Shown: positions 19,763-30,304 of the stretch, piece after piece | Position numbering within the stretch: the stretch's first letter is position 1 | How the letters are laid out: every line of letters begins with the position of its first letter | Translations under genes and position numbers: made by a program | NCBI GenBank assembly: GCA_027494165.1 | Contig: JAOSJM010000005.1 | Location: forward strand, 744,001-808,000 | Direction: 5' to 3' | Source: Acidimicrobiia bacterium | GTDB lineage: Bacteria; Actinomycetota; Acidimicrobiia; IMCC26256; JAOSJM01 | Length of the DNA stretch: 64,000 nt | Notes under the pieces: generated by a model | What the model saw: the letters and a program-made list of their open reading frames with translations, nothing else | Told to the model about the DNA's origin: nothing | Database searches by the model: none

Positions 19763-22179
19763 TCAGCCGAGGTCGGCGATCGCCACGACCGGCCGGGCGA
19801 GCGGGACGCCCGTCAGCGACCCCATGTCCCCCGCGGTGCCGAACGATCGGATCGAGCCGTCGGCGGCGGCGAGGCGGTACCCGCCGTCGGTGATGGCCAT
19901 CCCGACGACGGGGGCCACGAGACCGGTCCCGACCGCCGAGCCCTGGAACACCGCGTCGCCGAAGGCGAACACGCCGCCGTCGGCCGCGGCCAGCAGGTAG
20001 CCGGCGGCGGTGCCGGCGCCGCCCACGATGGGCTGCACCAGCGGGACGGCCCCCAGCGAGCCGTGGAAGGCGGCGTCGCCGAAGGCGAACACCCCGCCGT
20101 CGGACGCGACCAGCCAGTAGCCGTTCCCCCGTCGGCGTCGCGAACGCGGCCACGATCGGCTGGTTCAGCACGATGTTGCCGGTCGACCCGAAGAACACCG
20201 CGTCGCCGAACGCGAACACCCCGCCGTCGGACGCGACCAGCCAGTAGCCGTTCCCCGTCGGCGTCGCGAACGCCGCCACGATCGGCTGGTTCAGCACGAT
20301 GTTGCCGGTCGACCCGAAGAACACCGCGTCGCCGAACGCGAACACCCCGCCGTCGGAGGCCACCAGCCAGTAGCCGTCGCCCGTCGGGGTGGGGACCATC
20401 GCCACGATCGGCTGGTTCAGCACGATGTTGCCGGTCGACCCGTGGAAGGCGGCGTCGCCGAACGCGAACACGCCGCCGTCGGAGGCCGCGAGCCAGTAGC
20501 CGTCGGTGACCAGGCCGGCCGAGACCTCGAAGTTCGTCAGCGTGAACGCGACGGGGGCCAGCCCGGCGACCGTGGCGGTCACCTGGTAGGTGCCCACCTC
20601 GCCGGCGGCGGTCGGCGTGGCCGACGCCCGCCCGTCGGCGCCCGTGGTGACCACCTTCGTCGGGCCGCTGAACGTGGCCCGCGGGCCGGTGGTGGGCGCG
20701 GCGAACGTGACCGTCGCGCCCTGGATGGGCTGGGCGAACTGGTCGCGCACCTCGACCACGAGCGGGTCGGCGAAGGCCTGCCCGAGCGCGGCCTGCTGCC
20801 CCGATCCCGAGACGGCCGTCACCGACGAGGGCGTGGGGACGACGACCGTGACCGAGAACGTGGCCGAGGTCGCCGCGCCGGGGACGCTGGCCGCCACCGT
20901 GGCGGGCCCGGCGGGGGCCCGCGGCGGTCGGCGTGACCTGGGCCTTGCCGTCGGCGCCCGTGGCGACGACCTGGCTCGAGGCCCCGCCCGCGAAGGTGAC
21001 GGTGGAGCCCGAACCCGGGGCGCTGAACGTCACCGGCGCCCCCTCGACCGGGGCGCCCTCGCTGTCGAGCACGGTCACGACGAGCGGGTCGCCGAGCGGG
21101 TCGCCCGACAGGGCCGACTGGCCGTCGCCGTCCGTGGCGCCGACGGTCTTCGCCGCGCCGGAGAGGAGCTTGCCCACCCGGTTGGTGGCCGCCTCGACGA
21201 AGTACACGTTGCCGTCGGGGCCGACGGCGACGTCGGTGATGCCACTCGCGCCGGCGACCGGCCACGAGTCGTCGAAGGTGCCGTCGGGGTTCAGGCGGGC
21301 GATCGCGTCGTCGGCGGTGGCGTCCAGGCCGACGAGGGCCACCCACACCGCCCCGTCGGCGCCGACGTCCAGACCGGTGGGAAAGGAGTCGGCGCCCGTA
21401 CCGATCGCGCTCCCGACGAAGCTCTCGGTGACCGGGTCGAACCGCGAGACGCTGTCGTCCGTGAACCGGGTGACCCAGAGGTTGCCGTCGGGTCCGTGCA
21501 CGATGCCCGACGGCGTCCCCGACAGGGGGAAGTCCTCGTAGCCGTAGGGGCCGCTGCCCGTGACCTTCCCGACGAAGCCCTCGCCGTCGGAGTCGCCGCC
21601 GTCGGGGCCCTCGGCGGTGAACCACACGGTCCCGCCGGCGACGACGACGCCGGCCGGCCGCATCCCGGCGGGCAGGCTCACGTACTGCGGGTTCCCCGGG
21701 CCGGTGGGGCTGGCCAGGTCGAGGCGGCCGACCCGGCTGGCGAAGAACTCGGTGAACCAGATCGTCGTGGTGTCCTCGAAGGCCAGCGCGACCGGGTCGC
21801 CCCCGACCGCGTACGACGTGTACCCGGTGCCGTCGAGGTCGATCCGGCCGATGCTCGCCGCGCCCTGCTGGGCGAACCAGATCCGATCGTCCGGGCCAAC
21901 CACGACGCCGTTGGGGGCCGAACCGGCGCCGACGTCGTAGAGCGCTGGGTTGCTCGCGCTCTCGCCCTGGGTCGGGTCGAGCTCGCCGATGGTGCCTCCG
22001 CCGCGTCCGGAGAACCACAGGTGCCCGTCGGGCCCGGCCGTGATGACGAACGGCACCTGGCCCGACGCGGCCCACCGCTCATCGACGTCCCCCTGAGCCG
22101 CCCCGGCGGCCGGTACCAGCGCGAGCCCGACAAGGACGAGGGCCGCGCAGAGCGCGGCCACGACGAAGCGACGAGCCAT
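19763..22179 (-). CDS. Large secreted NHL / Ig-like / FAFGDA-repeat protein, two frameshifts
   Basis: About 805 residues after correction. Signal peptide: [20 protein letters not shown] then PAAGAAQGD. Residues about 30-340 form a streptogramin lyase (Vgb)-like propeller with repeats such as [17 protein letters not shown] and [15 protein letters not shown]. Two bacterial Ig-like domains follow ([40 protein letters not shown]). The C-terminus carries about six units of a roughly 43-residue repeat, [20 protein letters not shown] type. Frames change near 20,920 and near 20,125, each apparently by one base. FAFGDA repeats are common on actinobacterial exoproteins; the catalytic residues of true Vgb were not checked, so a structural or adhesive role is as likely as an enzyme. 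Confidence 0.8.
20098..20505 (-). repeat. Tandem 129-base coding repeats within the secreted protein gene
   Basis: Units of about 129 bases encoding [20 protein letters not shown] then IVLNQPIVA and a TPTG turn. Two neighbouring units (about 20,130-20,390) are almost identical at the DNA level, so they can recombine or collapse in assembly. Confidence 0.8.
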
Positions 22180-22421
22180 CGGTTCAGCCTCCCACACCTG
22201 ACCCCTGACCTCAGGGGGCACCACCCAGCGCGGCGGCCATGATGGCAGAGAGTCACCGTGCGTGTCACGTCGGGCGCCAGAACCGGGATAATCCGGACAG
22301 GGCCCGGCTCGCTGACCTGCAACTTCGTGGTGACAGTCCCCTCGCCGCGATCCCGATCCCCCGGGCTCGGCGCGGTCTCGGGCCCGTGGGTCCGGGTACA
22401 CGCCGCCCGGGCGCCGTGGTC

Positions 22422-23579
22422 TCAGGCGAGGGCCGGGACCGGCTCGGCGCCCACCGGCAGCGGCGCGGCCCGCTCGTCGGGCAGGCGGCCGAAGCGAGCC
22501 TTGAGCGCCAGCATCGGTCGCTCCACCGCGTAGAACGAGACGGCCGCCAGCGCGAACGTGACCGCGACGCGGACCGCGGTCGTGGGCCAGAACGACAGCC
22601 CCAGCCGGTCCCGGCTGAGGACCAGGAACGCCGGCCAGTGCCAGAGGTAGAGGCCGTAGGACACCCGGCCCACCCACACGAGCGGGCCGAGGGCGAGGGC
22701 CCGGGCGGCGAGCCCCGCCGGCGCCACGAGCAGGTGGGTGACGACCAGCGCCACCGCGAGGGCCTCGAGGGTGAAGCCGCCCCGGTAGAGGAACGGGCTC
22801 GACAGCGACACGCCGACCCAGAGGACGAGGACGAAGGCCCCGCCCACGAGCGCGCCGGTCCGGAGTCGGCGGAGCGCCCGCGCGGACGCGGGGAGGATCC
22901 CGCCGGTGGCGACGAGCCCGACCACGCAGCCGATCAGCAGGGACTGGGCCCGGGTGTCGGTGCCGTAGTAGGCACGCACGATGTCGTGGGCGCCCGCCCC
23001 CGTGAGCGCCACCATCGCCACCGCCGACAGCGCCGCACCCGCCGCGGCCACCCCGAGGCGCGCCCGTCGCGACAGGCCCAGGAGGAGCAGCCCGAGCAGC
23101 AGCAGGGGCCACACGACGTAGAACTGCTCCTCGATCGCGAGCGACCACGTGTGGGTCAGGTGGAAGCCGAAGGGCGCGTCGGTGAAGACCCGGAACCAGT
23201 TGGCCACGTAGAGGAGGGTCGATCCGGCCTCGGGCCAGATCGCCGCCGCCTCGCCGCGCTCGGCGAAGGCGGCCGCGTACACGGCCACGGCCAGGAGCAC
23301 GAGGACGACGGCGGGCAGCAGTCGCAGGGCCCGGCGGGCGTAGAAGTCGCGCAGGCTGACGCCGCCGCGGCCCCGCCACTCCTCCATGAGCAGGGTCGTG
23401 ATGAGGAAGCCGCTCAGCACGAAGAAGGCGTCGACGCCGAGGAACCCGCCCTTCAGGAACGAGAGGCTGGCGTGGTAGCCCATCACGGCCAGGACCGAGA
23501 GCCCGCGCACGCCGTCGAGGGCCGGCCGGTACCCCAGCCGGAACGGAGTGGCGTGCGGGGCCGTCGGGCGGTCCGCCAT
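22422..23579 (-). CDS. Acyltransferase 3 family membrane protein (OafA/YrhL type)
   Basis: 385 residues, about ten hydrophobic segments. Begins with LGYRPALDGVRGLSVLAVMG, where R-x10-H (YHASLSFLKGG) is the family signature, then GFLGVDAFFVLSGFLITTLL, FYARRALRLLPAVVLVLL and SLAIEEQFYVVWPLLLL. It moves acyl groups from the cytoplasm onto extracytoplasmic glycans or lipids; the acceptor is not evident. It lacks the C-terminal SGNH domain found in some relatives. A 241-base gap separates it from the secreted protein gene, and its start faces lhr divergently. Confidence 0.88.
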   Translation of the reverse strand: MADRPTAPHATPFRLGYRPALDGVRGLSVLAVMGYHASLSFLKGGFLGVDAFFVLSGFLITTLLMEEWRGRGGVSLRDFYARRALRLLPAVVLVLLAVAVYAAAFAERGEAAAIWPEAGSTLLYVANWFRVFTDAPFGFHLTHTWSLAIEEQFYVVWPLLLLGLLLLGLSRRARLGVAAAGAALSAVAMVALTGAGAHDIVRAYYGTDTRAQSLLIGCVVGLVATGGILPASARALRRLRTGALVGGAFVLVLWVGVSLSSPFLYRGGFTLEALAVALVVTHLLVAPAGLAARALALGPLVWVGRVSYGLYLWHWPAFLVLSRDRLGLSFWPTTAVRVAVTFALAAVSFYAVERPMLALKARFGRLPDERAAPLPVGAEPVPALA

Positions 23580-23684
23580 GGAGGCGGATCGTACCGGCCG
23601 GACGAGGAACGGGCCCGGTTCGGGGGACGTGCGACACCGGACCCCGCCGGACCCCTCCCGCGCCGGCGGCGGTACCGTGGGCCG

Positions 23685-26600
23685 GTGAGCCCGGAGCGCT
23701 TCTCGCCCCCGGTCCGGGAGTGGTTCGCCGCGACGTTCCCGGGACCCACCGCGGCCCAGGCCGGGGGTGGGACGCGATCTCGGCGGGACACCACACCCTG
23801 GTCCTGGCGCCCACCGGGTCGGGGAAGACCCTGGCCGCCTTCCTGTGGGCGATCGACCGGCTCGTGACCGAGGACCCCCGCCCGCCCCCGAGCGCTGCCG
23901 GGTCCTCTACGTGTCACCGCTCAAGGCGCTGGCCGTCGACGTGGAGAAGAACCTCCGGGCCCCCTCACCGGCATCGCCCTGGCGGCCCGGCGCGCCGGCC
24001 GCCCCCTCCACGAGCCGGCGGTCGCCATCCGCACCGGCGACACCCCCGCGGGCGAGCGCCGGGCCTTCCCCGCACCCCGCCCGACATCCTCATCACCACC
24101 CCCGAGTCGCTGTACCTGCTGCTCACCTCCCGGGCCCGCGACGCGCTCCGCAGCGTCCGCACGGTCGTCGTCGACGAGATCCACGCCGTGGCCGGCACCA
24201 AGCGCGGAGCCCACCTCGCCCTGTCCCTGGAGCGACTCGAGGAGCTGACGGCCACCCCACCCCAGCGGATCGGCCTCTCGGCCACCCAGCGGCCCCTGGA
24301 CGAGATCGCCCGCTTCCTCGGCGGCCGCACCGCCGAGGGGCCGCGACCCGTGCACGTCGTCGACGCGGGGAGCCGCAAGGAGCTCGACGTCGAGGTGGTG
24401 GTCCCGGTCGAGGACATGGCCGCGCTCGGCGAGCTCGACGAACCCGCCGCCGGACCGGCGGCGGCCGGACCCTCCCGGACGAGCATCTGGCCCCACATCC
24501 ACCCGCGCCTGCTGGAGCTCGTCGAGGCCCACCGGTCCACGATCGTCTTCGTGAACTCCCGGGGGCTGGCCGAGCGCCTCGCCGCCCGCCTCAACGAGCT
24601 GGCCGGGTGCGGGCCCGGTTCGGGCCGGCCCGATCTGGCCCGGGCCCACCACGGCTCCCTGAGCCGCGAGCAGCGCCTCGCGGTCGAGGACGACCTCAAG
24701 GCGGGCCGGCTCCGCTGCCTCGTCGCCACCAGCTCCCTCGAGCTCGGGATCGACATGGGAGCCGTCGACCTCGTGGTCCAGGTGGAGTCCCCCGGCTCGG
24801 TCGCCCGGGGGCTCCAGCGGATCGGCCGGGCCGGTCACCACGTGGGCGAGCCGAGCCGCGGGAAGGTCTTCCCGAAGTTCCGGGGCGACCTGCTCGAGGC
24901 GACGGTCGTCGTGCGACGCATGCGCGACGGCCTCGTGGAGGAGACGCGCTACCCGCGCAACCCGCTCGACGTGCTGGCCCAGCAGGTGGTGGCCGCGTGC
25001 GCGCTCGACGAGTGGGACGTCGACGCCCTGCTCGCCCTGGTGCGCCGGGCCGCCAACTTCGCCGAGCTCTCCGACGAGGCCTTCACCGCCGTGCTCGACA
25101 TGCTCGCCGGCCGGTACCCGTCCGACGAGTTCTCCGGCCTGCGGCCCCGCGTCGTGTGGGACCGGACCGCCAACCGCGTCCGGGCGCGCGAGGGCGCCCA
25201 GCGGCTGGCGGTGACCAACGGCGGGACGATCCCCGACCGGGGGCTGTTCGGCGTCTTCCTCCCCGACGGCACCCGGGTGGGGGAGCTCGACGAGGAGATG
25301 GTCTACGAGAGTCGCCCCGGCGAGGTGTTCCTCCTCGGCGCCTCGAGCTGGCGGATCGAGGAGATCACCCACGACCGGGTCGTCGTCGCGCCCGCCCCGG
25401 GAGAGCCCGGGAAGACGCCGTTCTGGCACGGCGACCGGCCCGGGCGGCCGCTCGAGCTCGGCCGGGCGCTCGGGGCGGGCGTCCGCGAGCTGCGCGGACT
25501 GGACCGCGAGGCGGCCGCGGCCCGGCTGCGCGACGACCACGGCCTCGACGACCGGGCCGCCGCCAACCTGCTCCGCTACCTCGACGAGCAGGCCGAGGCC
25601 ACCGGGGTCGTCCCCGACGACCGGACCCTGGTCGTCGAGCGCTTCCCCGACGAGATCGGCGACTGGCGGGTCTGCCTCCTCTCGCCCTTCGGCTCGCGGG
25701 TCCACGCGCCCTGGGCCCTGGCCCTCGAGGCCCGCCTCGCCGAGCGCCTCGACCAGCCGGTGCAGGCCCTGTGGAGCGACGACGGCATCGTCCTGCGGCT
25801 CCCCGAGGCGGTGGACCAGGTCCCCGTCGACGACCTCCTCGTCGACCCCGACGAGGTCGAGGAGCTCGTCGTGCGCCAGCTCCCGGCGACCGCGCTGTTC
25901 GCGGCCCGGTTCCGGGAGGCGGCGGCACGGGCCCTGCTCCTCCCCCGCCGCCGTCCCGGCGCCCGCACCGCCCTGTGGCAGCAGCGCCAGCGGGCCGCGG
26001 ACCTGCTCGAGGTGGCCTCCCGCTACCCGTCGTTCCCGATCCTGCTCGAGACGACCCGCGAGTGCCTGCGCGACGTGTTCGACCTGCCGGCGCTCCGCCA
26101 GGTGCTCACGGACCTCCGCGCCCGCCGGGTCCGGGTGGTCCCGGTCGAGACCCGCCGGGCGTCCCCGTTCGCCGGGTCGCTCCTCTTCGGGTGGATCGCC
26201 GTCTACATGTACGAGGGTGACGCGCCGCTCGCCGAGCGGCGGGCCGCGGCGCTGGCCCTCGACCGGGACCTGCTCCACGACCTCCTCGGCGCCGAGGAGC
26301 TCCGGGAGCTGCTCGACCCTGGCGCCCTGGCCGACGTCGAGCTCGGCCTCCAGCGGCTCGCCGACGGCCGCCGGGCCCGCCACCCCGACGACGTCCACGA
26401 CCTGCTCCGGGAGCTCGGCGACCTCACGCCCGCCGAGCTGGCCGCCCGCAGCGTGACCGACCCGGGCTCCTGGATCGACGAGCTGCTCGCCGAGCGCCGG
26501 GCGATCCGGGTCCGGGTGGCCGGCGAGGATCGCCTCGCGGCGGCCGAGGACGCCGGGCGGCTGCGGGACGCGCTCGGGGTGGCCGTGCCGGTGGGCCTCC

Positions 26601-28076
26601 CCGCCCCGTACACCGCCCCCGCCGAGCGGCCGCTCGAGGGACTCGTCGCCCGGTACGCCCGGACCCACGCCCCGTTCACCGTGGCCGAGGTCGCCGGCCG
26701 CCTCGGGGTGACCGCCGACGCGGCCGGCGAGGCGCTGCGGGCGCTCGAGCGGGACGGCCGGGTCGTCCACGGGGAGCTCCGCCCCGGCGGGGTCGAGCGC
26801 GAGTGGTGCGACGTGGAGGTGCTCCGGCTCGTCCGGCGACGGTCGCTGGCCGTCCTCCGGCGCGAGGTCGAGCCGGTCGATCCCGTGACGTTCGCCCGGT
26901 TCCTCCCCGCCTGGCAGGGCGTCGGCTCGCACCGCCGGGGCCTCGACGCCCTGGTCGACGCGCTGGCCCAGCTCCAGGGGGTGGCGATCCCCGCCTCGGC
27001 GCTGGAGGACGACGTGCTCCCGCCCCGCGTCGACGGCTACCACCCCGGCCTCCTCGACGAGCTGTGCGCGGCCGGCGAGGTGGTCTGGGTCGGCGCCGGG
27101 GCGCTCGGCCCCACCGACGGGCGGGTGGCGCTGTGCTTCCGCGACCAGGCGCCGCTCCTGCTCCCCCCGCCGACGCCGACCCCCGGCCGGACGGCCCGTC
27201 GAGGCGCTGCGGTCGCACCTCGCCACGGCCGGGGCGTCCTTCTGGCCCGACCTCGTGGCGGCGACGGGGATCGCCGACGACCGGGTGCTGCTCGACGCGC
27301 TGTGGCAGCTCGTGTGGGCGGGCGAGGTCACCAACGACGGTCTGGCCCCGCTGCGGGCCCTCCTCGGAGGCCGCCCCGGGCCCCGCGCGGCCGTCCCCGA
27401 CCCGGCCGGCTCGCCCGCCTGGGGCCTCCCGCCGGGACCGGTCGATGGTCGCTCGTCGCCCCCTGCGGGAGCCCGCCCCCACGCCGACGGAACGGGCGCA
27501 CGCCCTCGCCCACTCGCTCCTCGAGCGCCACGGGGTCGTGACCCGGGAGGCCGTCCGGGCCGAGGGCGTCCCCGGCGGGTTCGCCGGCGTGTACGGCGTG
27601 CTGCGGGCCCTCGAGGAGCGGGGCCGGGCCCGCCGCGGGTGGTTCGTGGCCGGGCTCGGCGCGGCGCAGTTCGCCCTGCCGGGGGCGGTGGACCGGCTGC
27701 GGGCCCAGCGGCCGACCGCCGGGGCCCGCCCGATCGTGCTCGCCGCGACCGACCCGGCCCAGCCCTACGGCGCCGCGCTCGCCTGGCCCGAGTCCGCGGG
27801 GCGGCCGTCGCGCGTCGCCGGGGCCCACGTCGTGCTCGTCGACGGGGCGGCCGCGGCCTTCCTGGAGCGGGGTGGGCGGTCCCTCGTCACCTTCCCCCGG
27901 GGACGGGACGGCGACGACTGGCCGTGGGCCCTCGTCGAGATGGTGAAGGAGGGCCGGCTGCGCCGCCTCGAGGTCCAGCGGGTCGACGGGCTGCCCGTGC
28001 GGGAGTCACCCCTCGCCGACGTGCTCCGGGCCGCGGGTTCCGCGACTCCTACCGGGGGCTCACCCTCCGACCCTGA
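23685..28076 (+). CDS. lhr: Lhr-type ATP-dependent helicase, about eight frameshifts
   Basis: Superfamily 2 helicase of about 1464 residues after correction, near E. coli Lhr (1538). Start VSPERFSPPVREWF at GTG 23685. Walker A APTGSGKTLAAFLWAIDRL, then LYVSPLKALAVDVEKNL, TPPDILITTPESLYLLL, the DEIH box in VVVDEIHAVAGTKRGAH, GLSATQRPLDEIARFL, TIVFVNSRGLAERLAARL, ATSSLELGIDMGAVDLV and motif VI GLQRIGRAGH. A long C-terminal region with winged helices follows, ending ADVLRAAGFRDSYRGLTLRP. Frames change near 23,762, 23,886, 23,963, 24,070, 27,185, 27,440, 27,462 and 28,037; several need one more G or C in a run. The central 3.1 kb is uninterrupted. Sequence error is the simplest reading, but true decay is not excluded. 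Confidence 0.85.
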
Positions 28077-28090
28077 CCAGGGATCCACGT

Positions 28091-28257
28091 CCCGGGTGCC
28101 TCCACCCCCGCCCAGCGGGGGTCACGACACCCGAGAGCCAGGGATCCACGTTCCCGGTGCCTCCACCCCCGCCCAGCGGGGGTCACGACACCCGAGAGCC
28201 AGGGATCCACGTTCCCGGTGCCTCCACCCCCGCCCAGCGGGGGTCAGGACACCCGAG
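28091..28257. repeat. Three tandem copies of palindromic repeat family R1
   Basis: Period 61 bases, between the convergent ends of lhr and a diguanylate cyclase gene. Each copy has outer arms near CCGGGTGCC and GACACCCGAG and an inner stem ACCCCCGC-CCA-GCGGGGGT; the linker CCAGGGATCCACG is repeated too. The third copy overlaps the last codons of the cyclase gene. Confidence 0.9.
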
Positions 28258-29710
28258 AGCTGCGGGACGGGTCACCGGACGCCAGCTCGACGCGGTCCCG
28301 GCCGCCACCCTTGGCCCGGTAGAGCGCCGCGTCGGCCCTCCCGAGGGTGGCTGCCGGCGGCTCGTCGGCCCGCCGGACGGCGATCCCGGCCGAGAACGTC
28401 GTCGCCGGGGCGCTCGCCCGCCACGACTCCCGGAGCCGCTCCACCGCGCGCACCGCACCGTCCACCCCCGCCCCGCCGAGGATCATGGCCAGCTCGTCGC
28501 CGCCGTACCGGGCGACGCAGTCACCCTGGCGGACGACGGCTCGCATCTGGCGGGCGAGCAGCCGCAGGGCCTGGTCGCCGGCGGCGTGCCCGTGGTCGTC
28601 GTTCACCCGCTTGAAGTGGTCGAGATCGAGGAGCACGACGGCGTCCCCGGGGCGCACCCGTTCGAGCGCCCGGGCGTAGGAACGGCGGTTGGCGAGGTTC
28701 GTGAGGGCGTCGGTCTCGGCCTCCTGGGCCAGCCGGGCCGTGGCGCGCACGCGCTCGAACGCCCTCCCCGCCTCGGCGGCGAGGAGCTCGGCGACCTTTC
28801 GCGAGGCCGGTGGGAAGGAGCGCCGACGGCGGGACCACATCGCCACGACGACCCCCAGGTGGCCTCCTTCGCCCGGCAGCGGCACGAAGACGATCGACCG
28901 CACCCCGTCGAGGGGGAAGCCCACGCCGAGCGGCGAGCTCGAGGGGTCCACGACGAAGACGGTCCGTCCCGTGGTGACCGCGACCCCGGTCCCGGTGTCC
29001 TGGTCGCGGGTGTCGACCCGGACCGACCGGAGCGGGATCGGGATCCGCCGGTGGCCGACGTTCGTGTGGACGGGCGACGCCGACGCCTCGGCCAGCATCA
29101 CCGCGACCCGGTCGGCCGCGAGCAGCCCGGCGGCGAGCTGGGTGAGGACCGCGGCGGCCTCGTCCTCGTCGGAGACCCGACCCAGGGCCTGGCTGGCCTC
29201 GAGGAGCTGCTCCACCCCGCGCTGGGCGCGCCGCTCCGCCAGGGAGGCCTGGGCCAGGACCTCGCCGATCGCGACCGAGATCGGGAGCGCGACGACGAAC
29301 GCGGCGCCCGAGCCGCCCCCGGTCCCGGCGGCGAGGTACGCGCCGACCGCCACCGGCGACAGGAGCACGGACAGGCCGGGTCGCTGGGTGACCCCGACGA
29401 AGACGAACGGGAGCGACAGGAGCGCCGCGAACGCGGCCCCGAAGTCGTCGGAGACCCGACCACCGAGGGCGAGGAGGCCGAAGGCCGACAGGGGCAGGGT
29501 GAGCAGGGCCCAGGTCGGCCAGCGGCCCCAGGGCAGGAAGGGCACCGTCACGCCGAGCAACACGGCGAGGCCGCAGGCCGTGGCGGTCCCCACGGGATCG
29601 GTGTGACGGCCGAGCGCGGTGAGCGTGACGTACGCGGCCAGGCCGCCGGCCAGGAACAGCGCGCCGGCGATCCGCGCCGCGCGCCGCCGCGAGTCCAGGT
29701 CGGGGGCCAC
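28244..29710 (-). CDS. Membrane diguanylate cyclase (TM region, GAF-like, GGDEF)
   Basis: About 488 residues from GTG 29710. Six or so hydrophobic segments (RIAGALFLAGGLAAYVTLTA onward) are followed by a GAF-like domain (residues about 160-320) and a GGDEF domain with DALTNLANRRSYARAL, VVLLDLDHFKRVNDDHGHAA and the active-site loop ARYGGDELAMIL. GGDEL is a known active variant, so c-di-GMP synthesis is likely. The open frame extends to 29917, but that would overlap the divergent gene at 29884 and adds no recognisable sequence. The last residues, SRSSRVS, are encoded by the R1 repeat. Confidence 0.85.
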   Translation of the reverse strand: MAPDLDSRRRAARIAGALFLAGGLAAYVTLTALGRHTDPVGTATACGLAVLLGVTVPFLPWGRWPTWALLTLPLSAFGLLALGGRVSDDFGAAFAALLSLPFVFVGVTQRPGLSVLLSPVAVGAYLAAGTGGGSGAAFVVALPISVAIGEVLAQASLAERRAQRGVEQLLEASQALGRVSDEDEAAAVLTQLAAGLLAADRVAVMLAEASASPVHTNVGHRRIPIPLRSVRVDTRDQDTGTGVAVTTGRTVFVVDPSSSPLGVGFPLDGVRSIVFVPLPGEGGHLGVVVAMWSRRRRSFPPASRKVAELLAAEAGRAFERVRATARLAQEAETDALTNLANRRSYARALERVRPGDAVVLLDLDHFKRVNDDHGHAAGDQALRLLARQMRAVVRQGDCVARYGGDELAMILGGAGVDGAVRAVERLRESWRASAPATTFSAGIAVRRADEPPAATLGRADAALYRAKGGGRDRVELASGDPSRSSRVS

Positions 29711-29883
29711 GACGCCAGGGGCTACGAGGCGACTCCGGTCACGAGCGCGGTATCGGCACCGGTGGGCGGGTCCCCAACCGCCTTCTCGCGGCCCCCGGCC
29801 GTGCGGTACGGTCGGGCACGGTCGCCGGGCCGACGCCGCCGGCTGCGCCACCCCGGGGCGAGACCCGGTGAGAGGAGGTTGGG

Positions 29884-30198
29884 ATGGGGCTCCTGGACAA
29901 GGTGAAGGCCACCGCACAGCAGGTCGGCGAGAAGGCCCAGCAGGGCATGAAGGCCGGGCAGGAGAAGATCGAGGACGTCCGGCTCAAGAAGAAGATCGGC
30001 GACCTCAAGGGCGAGCTCGGCGACACCGTCTACCGGCAGCGCACCGTGGGCGCGTCCCCCGAGCTGGCGGCCGAGGTCGACCGGCTGGTGGCCGAGATCC
30101 AGTCCCTCGAGCAGGAGCTCGCCGACGAGGGTGGCGAGCAGGGCACCGCGGCCGAGGGCCCGGTGGCCGAGGAGGGCCCGGGGGAACCCACCCCCTGA
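29884..30198 (+). CDS. Small conserved coiled-coil protein
   Basis: 104 residues, soluble, helical and highly charged: MGLLDKVKATAQQVGEKAQQ, KIEDVRLKKKIGDLKGELGD and LVAEIQSLEQELADEGG, with an acidic Pro-rich tail. GAGAGGAGG lies 6 bases before the ATG. Similar small proteins of unknown function are common in actinobacteria. It precedes the ABC exporter genes by 106 bases on the same strand; no functional link is evident. Confidence 0.7.
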   Translation: MGLLDKVKATAQQVGEKAQQGMKAGQEKIEDVRLKKKIGDLKGELGDTVYRQRTVGASPELAAEVDRLVAEIQSLEQELADEGGEQGTAAEGPVAEEGPGEPTP

Positions 30199-30304
30199 CA
30201 GGCCGGGCGGAGCCACGGCGGCCCCGACCCGGGGTTGCCGCCGGTCGGCGGTCGCCGGTTCCGGGCCGGTGGCGACGGCGACCGGCCTCCTCGCGTGAGG
30301 CAAG

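Noticed and set aside
29711-29917. Longer N-terminus for the diguanylate cyclase
   Set aside because: It would overlap the start of the divergent small gene and its Pro/Arg-rich residues look non-coding.
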